DNA of 64,000 nucleotides from the NCBI GenBank assembly GCA_963719875.1, contig CAVRDJ010000004.1, positions 930,001-994,000 on the forward strand, written 5' to 3'. Every line of letters begins with the position of its first letter. Position 1 is the stretch's first letter. This DNA is from Palsa-360 sp963719875. Its GTDB lineage: Bacteria; Acidobacteriota; Terriglobia; Acidiferrales; UBA7541. The notes under the pieces were generated by a model. It saw nothing but the letters and a program-made list of their open reading frames with translations, was not told the DNA's origin and did no database searches. Below, piece after piece: positions 60,595-64,000 of the stretch. Made by a program: the position numbers and the translations under genes.

Positions 60595-62031
60595 ATGCAT
60601 CATGCCAAGCGAAGGTTGCTGCGAAATGCGGCGAAAGTATTCGATATTCTTGCCGCACTCGCCTCCTTCGCCGTGGGCACATGGGGCATTTCCGCGACCA
60701 CGAGCTTAACGCTGCCTGAGTTTCTCGCCCTTCGGGTTAGGCTCGACAATTGCGTGTTGTTTGCCACCATCGTGGTGACCTGGCATTACATTTTCACGGC
60801 TTGCGGACTCTATGTCTCCAAGCGCCTCTCCACAAGACGTTCCGAAGTATTCGAGGTGGTCAAGGCGACGGCGCTCGCTTCGGCATTGCTATATCTTGTC
60901 AGCGTGCCAGGCCGCCATGCGATGGCAAGGCCAAGATTCCTCATCGTGTTTTGGCTGTGCTGCACGGCATTGATGGTCTGCCGCCGCATCGCAGGCTGGG
61001 CGATCTTGGGCAGGATCCGCATGCGCGGGCTGAATCCCAGATTTGTGCTGATTCTCGGGACAAATTCCCGGGCCCTCAATTACGCCTCGCGCATTGTCGC
61101 GCGACCTGAGTTGGGATTTCGTCTGGTCGGATTCGTGGACAACGATTGGGCAGGGTTGAGCAGCTTCGAGCGGACCGCCAACGTGCGCTGTTGCGATTTC
61201 GCCGGACTAGCGGAGTTTTTGCGCAGCAATGTTGTTGATGAGGTGGCGATTTATCTGCCGCTGCGATCCTTTTACGAGCACGCCGCGAATCTCGTCGCGC
61301 TTTGCGAGCAGCACGGAATCATGTTGCATTTTGATTCCCAGCTTTTCGATTTGAAATTTGCCCGGCCTCGGCTCGAGGATTTCGATGGGGATTCGAAGAT
61401 AACGGTTACGGTGGAAAATCAGGATGGCTTTCCGATGTTGACGAAACGCATTCTAGATTTTATGCTTTCACTCTTTTTGTTGATGGCAATTGCGCCTCTA
61501 TTTCTTCTTATCGCCTTAGCTGTCTTGGCCACGTCAGCAGGCCCCATTTTTTTCGCACAAAAGAGAGTAGGGCTGAATAAGCGTCAATTCACGATGTACA
61601 AATTCCGCACCATGATTCCAGGAGCGGAGAATCTGCAAGAAACTTTGCTCGGGCAAAACGAAATGTCCGGTCCGGTATTCAAGATCAGAAATGATCCGAG
61701 AGTTACGCCCGTCGGCCGCATCCTTCGCAAATCCAGTCTGGATGAACTGCCGCAATTGTGGAATGTCCTGAAGGGAGATATGAGTCTCGTGGGCCCACGC
61801 GCGATGTCGGTCCGTGATTATCAGCTCTTCCGTGAGGATTGGCCGTGCCGGCGTTTCAGTGTGCGGCCCGGAATTACATGTTTGTGGCAGGTGAGTGGCA
61901 GGAACTCGATTCCCTTCGAGCAATGGATGCAATTGGATATGGTGTACATCGATCAATGGTCCTTGTGGTTAGACCTGACAATTCTCCTCCGCACCATTCC
62001 CGCGGTTCTACGCGGAGCCGGCGCGGCGTGA
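60595..62031 (+). CDS. Polyprenyl-phosphate sugar-1-phosphate transferase (WcaJ-like)
   Basis: A 478-residue initiating enzyme. About four N-terminal membrane helices lie in residues 10-130. A Rossmann-like middle domain (RFVLILGTNSRALNYASRIV, GFRLVGFVDNDW) is followed by another helix (MLSLFLLMAIAPLFLLIALA) and the catalytic bac_transf domain: GPIFFAQKRVGLNKRQFTMY, KFRTM, LRKSSLDELPQLWNVLKGDM and SLVGPRA, then FSVRPGITCLWQVSGRN. It transfers a sugar phosphate onto undecaprenyl phosphate to begin the repeat unit of the exopolysaccharide. About 280 bases with no gene separate it from the CpsD-like gene. Confidence 0.92.
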   Translation: MHHAKRRLLRNAAKVFDILAALASFAVGTWGISATTSLTLPEFLALRVRLDNCVLFATIVVTWHYIFTACGLYVSKRLSTRRSEVFEVVKATALASALLYLVSVPGRHAMARPRFLIVFWLCCTALMVCRRIAGWAILGRIRMRGLNPRFVLILGTNSRALNYASRIVARPELGFRLVGFVDNDWAGLSSFERTANVRCCDFAGLAEFLRSNVVDEVAIYLPLRSFYEHAANLVALCEQHGIMLHFDSQLFDLKFARPRLEDFDGDSKITVTVENQDGFPMLTKRILDFMLSLFLLMAIAPLFLLIALAVLATSAGPIFFAQKRVGLNKRQFTMYKFRTMIPGAENLQETLLGQNEMSGPVFKIRNDPRVTPVGRILRKSSLDELPQLWNVLKGDMSLVGPRAMSVRDYQLFREDWPCRRFSVRPGITCLWQVSGRNSIPFEQWMQLDMVYIDQWSLWLDLTILLRTIPAVLRGAGAA

Positions 62032-62044
62032 TGAGTCCCACAGA

Positions 62045-63484
62045 ATGCACCGAACGCAGGCGGCAACGTTCCCCCTTCCGAGGATGACCTCAGCGACCCA
62101 TCGTGTGGATTCCACCAAGACCAGGCCGGCCGTTGCTATGAAGGCGTACGGCGCCACTAAGGAGACGTCGGCATTCTTGAGTTACCTGTTCCGTCTTCTG
62201 GACGATTTTGGCGTTCGCTATTGCGTGCTCCATGCGTGGGAGAAGATTCCGCAAGAGGTTGTGAGTGACCTGGACTTAGCGATTCACCCGGCGGATCGAA
62301 GTAAGCTGGCCAAGGTATTCGGACTTTTGCGCGACGTGGGATTCATGCCCATCCAATGTTTCAATTACTCAGTTGGGGCTTTCTATTTTGTATTCTCTTG
62401 GTTCGACGGTCGTGGTTTACAATCCGTGCCCCTTGACATTATTTTTCAGCATTGGCGGAGCGGCCTTTCGGTGTTGCGAGTTGAAGACCTGCTCGCGCGT
62501 CGCCAACGTTTCGAGGATCTGTGGGTTCCTTCTTTAGAGGACCAATTTGCTTATCTCCTGGCCAAGCGTACCTGGAAGGGCAAGGCCAGTGAAGAGCAGG
62601 CCTCGGGGTTGAAGGACCTGGTTGAGAGATTGGGTCGCCCCGCAGCGGAAAAGGTCGCGAGCCAAATCTTCCCCGGTGAATGGAGCAAGAGAATAGTCGC
62701 AGCTTGTTTGGACGGTTCGGTCGCGCCCCAGCTGCGGAGTGTACGCAACTACCCCTGGTTGGTAGCCGTCCTCCGCCATCCCGTAGCTCTGATGCGCTAC
62801 ACGGTTGGACAGTCGATTCGGATCGCCCGGAGGCTGCGCCATCCGGCCGGGTTAGTGATCGCTGTTGTGGGACCGGATGGTTCGGGCAAGGACACCATGA
62901 TCACCGCGCTCAAGTCTCAACTTTCAGGAGGCTTTCGCCGCGTTAAGCAGTACCACTGGCGCCCGCACTTTCTGTTTCCAAAGAATTCTGCTCCAGCGGT
63001 CGCCAATCCTCACGCTTCGCCGCCCCGGACTGCCATCCTTTCGAGCGTCTACTTGCTGGGATTTGTTCTCGATTACTGGATTGGGGACGTGCTGAGCATC
63101 CTACCGGCAATTTTCAGAAGCAATCTTGTGATTTTCGACCGGTATTTTTATGACGTGATGGTGGATCCCCGGCGCTCTCGCTTCGGTGGACCCTCGTGGT
63201 TGGCGCGATGGTTGGCTGGGCTGGTGCGCCGGCCCGATCTGATTCTCTTGCTCGATGCCGACGAGAACCTAATGTATACGCGAAAGAAAGAACTGTCGGT
63301 TGAGGAATTGCGCCGCCAGTGCCAAGCGTATCGCAACGTCCTGCTTGAGAAATTGTCCACCAGAGTCGTCCGTACTGACGAGGATGTCAAACGCAGTGTT
63401 CAGGATGCGACGAGTGTGGTGGTTGAGTTCCTGTATCTGCGATTCGCAACCAGACACCAACAATGGATTTCAGGGGAAAACTGA
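62045..63484 (+). CDS. Nucleotidyltransferase-like and thymidylate-kinase-like fusion protein
   Basis: A 479-residue two-domain protein. Residues about 40-160 look like a nucleotidyltransferase fold (VRYCVLHAWEKIPQEVVSDL, then DLAIHP, with paired Asp residues). From about residue 275 the second domain is a P-loop kinase: VIAVVGPDGSGKDTMITAL, VIFDRYFYDVMVDPRRSRFG with the DR motif and LILLLDADENLMYTRKKEL, similar to thymidylate kinases. Such proteins occur in exopolysaccharide loci of Acidobacteriota and others; the substrate is unknown. The start is uncertain: ATG 62045 lacks a clear ribosome site, and ATG 62084, with GAGG adjacent, is possible. Confidence 0.75.
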   Translation: MHRTQAATFPLPRMTSATHRVDSTKTRPAVAMKAYGATKETSAFLSYLFRLLDDFGVRYCVLHAWEKIPQEVVSDLDLAIHPADRSKLAKVFGLLRDVGFMPIQCFNYSVGAFYFVFSWFDGRGLQSVPLDIIFQHWRSGLSVLRVEDLLARRQRFEDLWVPSLEDQFAYLLAKRTWKGKASEEQASGLKDLVERLGRPAAEKVASQIFPGEWSKRIVAACLDGSVAPQLRSVRNYPWLVAVLRHPVALMRYTVGQSIRIARRLRHPAGLVIAVVGPDGSGKDTMITALKSQLSGGFRRVKQYHWRPHFLFPKNSAPAVANPHASPPRTAILSSVYLLGFVLDYWIGDVLSILPAIFRSNLVIFDRYFYDVMVDPRRSRFGGPSWLARWLAGLVRRPDLILLLDADENLMYTRKKELSVEELRRQCQAYRNVLLEKLSTRVVRTDEDVKRSVQDATSVVVEFLYLRFATRHQQWISGEN

Positions 63485-63487
63485 GTG

Positions 63488-64000
63488 ATGAGTGTTGAAC
63501 ACGCGAATCGTCCTAACCAGTGGAAACTCGCCGCGTCCGTCGAGGCGGCCCTGGAGATTCTCTTTGCCGGGCCGGAAGATGTTCCGCTTAATTTCCAGGA
63601 GGCTTGGAGTGGGTTCCCGATGACGGCGAGCCACATCGTTCGCGCGGAACGATGGCGGGAAACGAGACAATTGGCGATTCAGGCCGGATATCATCACCTG
63701 CATCGTTTCGTGCTTCTTCCCTCTCGTAAAAACACGCGATGGCTAGCTCCGCTAGCTGAAGGAAAAGCCATCACCAATGCCTTGGACATGTACCCGTCCT
63801 TTTCTCGCCGGGCGCGACTGTATAAATCCTACGCAGCGGGAATGGCGATGATGGGCTGGCCGGGCCGATCGGCAGACACTGTACTGATTGCATCGAAGCA
63901 AAAATTTGCCATAGAACGGCTGATCACGGAAGTTACGGGCGAAAGTCGCCCCCGTTTTGCCCTCTTGTTGGGGACCGAGCTGGCCACCAGGAAACTGACC
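63488..64000 (+). CDS. Partial gene of the exopolysaccharide locus, possibly APH-like
   Basis: An open frame runs from ATG 63488 (or GTG 63485), right after the previous stop, to the window edge. The product begins MSVEHANRPNQWKLAASVEA and has WRETRQLAIQAGYHHLHRFV, RKNTRWLAPLAEGKAI and, at the edge, ESRPRFALLLGTELATRKLT. The last part could be the first strands of an APH-type N-lobe, and proteins of that type are common at this place in such loci, but the catalytic part is not visible. The gene is missing its 3' end. Confidence 0.5.
   Translation, partial: MSVEHANRPNQWKLAASVEAALEILFAGPEDVPLNFQEAWSGFPMTASHIVRAERWRETRQLAIQAGYHHLHRFVLLPSRKNTRWLAPLAEGKAITNALDMYPSFSRRARLYKSYAAGMAMMGWPGRSADTVLIASKQKFAIERLITEVTGESRPRFALLLGTELATRKLT

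Overview
The window looks like chromosome from an Acidobacteriota bacterium, probably class Terriglobia. This is inferred from protein families typical of that phylum: two very large Oar-like TonB-dependent receptors with an N-terminal carboxypeptidase-regulatory domain, an acidobacterial VWFA-related protein coupled to one of them, a Ser/Thr kinase fused to a TolB-like domain and TPRs, and a GPR..NALKHG-type hypothetical protein. No rRNA, tRNA, CRISPR array or transposase was recognised.

Layout. 1-16.3 kb is ordinary chromosome: the end of a DUF6152 protein, a tandem-ACT protein, an Oar-like receptor, the kinase-TPR protein, a secreted unknown, a TonB protein, an FHA-GAF-PP2C phosphatase, a frameshifted AI-2E-type permease and a STAS anti-sigma-factor antagonist. 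16.4-22.9 kb is a decayed accessory island: a scrambled fragment (copy A) and a nearly complete but mutated copy (B) of a recombination module, then a truncated HipB-like regulator, a metallophosphoesterase and copies of a hairpin-bearing repeat. 23.7-44.4 kb is a long + strand series: a second Oar-like receptor coupled to a VWFA protein, then a tightly overlapping cluster with three glycosyltransferases, six aminoglycoside-phosphotransferase-like (APH) proteins in tandem, an MsbA-like ABC exporter and a secreted metallophosphoesterase. 44.6-48.2 kb holds a HigBA toxin-antitoxin pair, hypotheticals and another repeat copy. 48.0-51.3 kb is an intact copy (C) of the recombination module. 51.4-53.4 kb is a NarL-type two-component pair. 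54.4-64 kb is an exopolysaccharide locus: PilZ, a broken and an intact NusG-like antiterminator, Wza-like, Wzz-like, ExeA-like ATPase, CpsD-like, polyprenyl glycosylphosphotransferase, a nucleotidyltransferase/thymidylate-kinase-like protein and a partial gene.

Two things stand out. First, the APH array: the first and last members keep the catalytic Asp (HGD, HRD), but the four central paralogues have HGA, HAS, HGS and HGS at that place while keeping the metal-binding DxD region. They look like a family of pseudokinases inside a glycosylation and export operon, with small overlapping reading frames between them. Second, the recombination module: a divergent ribbon-helix-helix regulator, a Rad52/DdrA-like annealing protein, a small conserved protein, a PD-(D/E)XK nuclease with an AddB/Cas4-type four-cysteine pattern and a conserved protein with an HNH domain. 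It is present as one intact copy, one decaying copy and one deleted and inverted fragment. The HNH part is fused in copy B and a separate overlapping gene in copy C. Both full copies carry CATTG half-sites ten bases apart before the first gene, which suggests an operator for the regulator.
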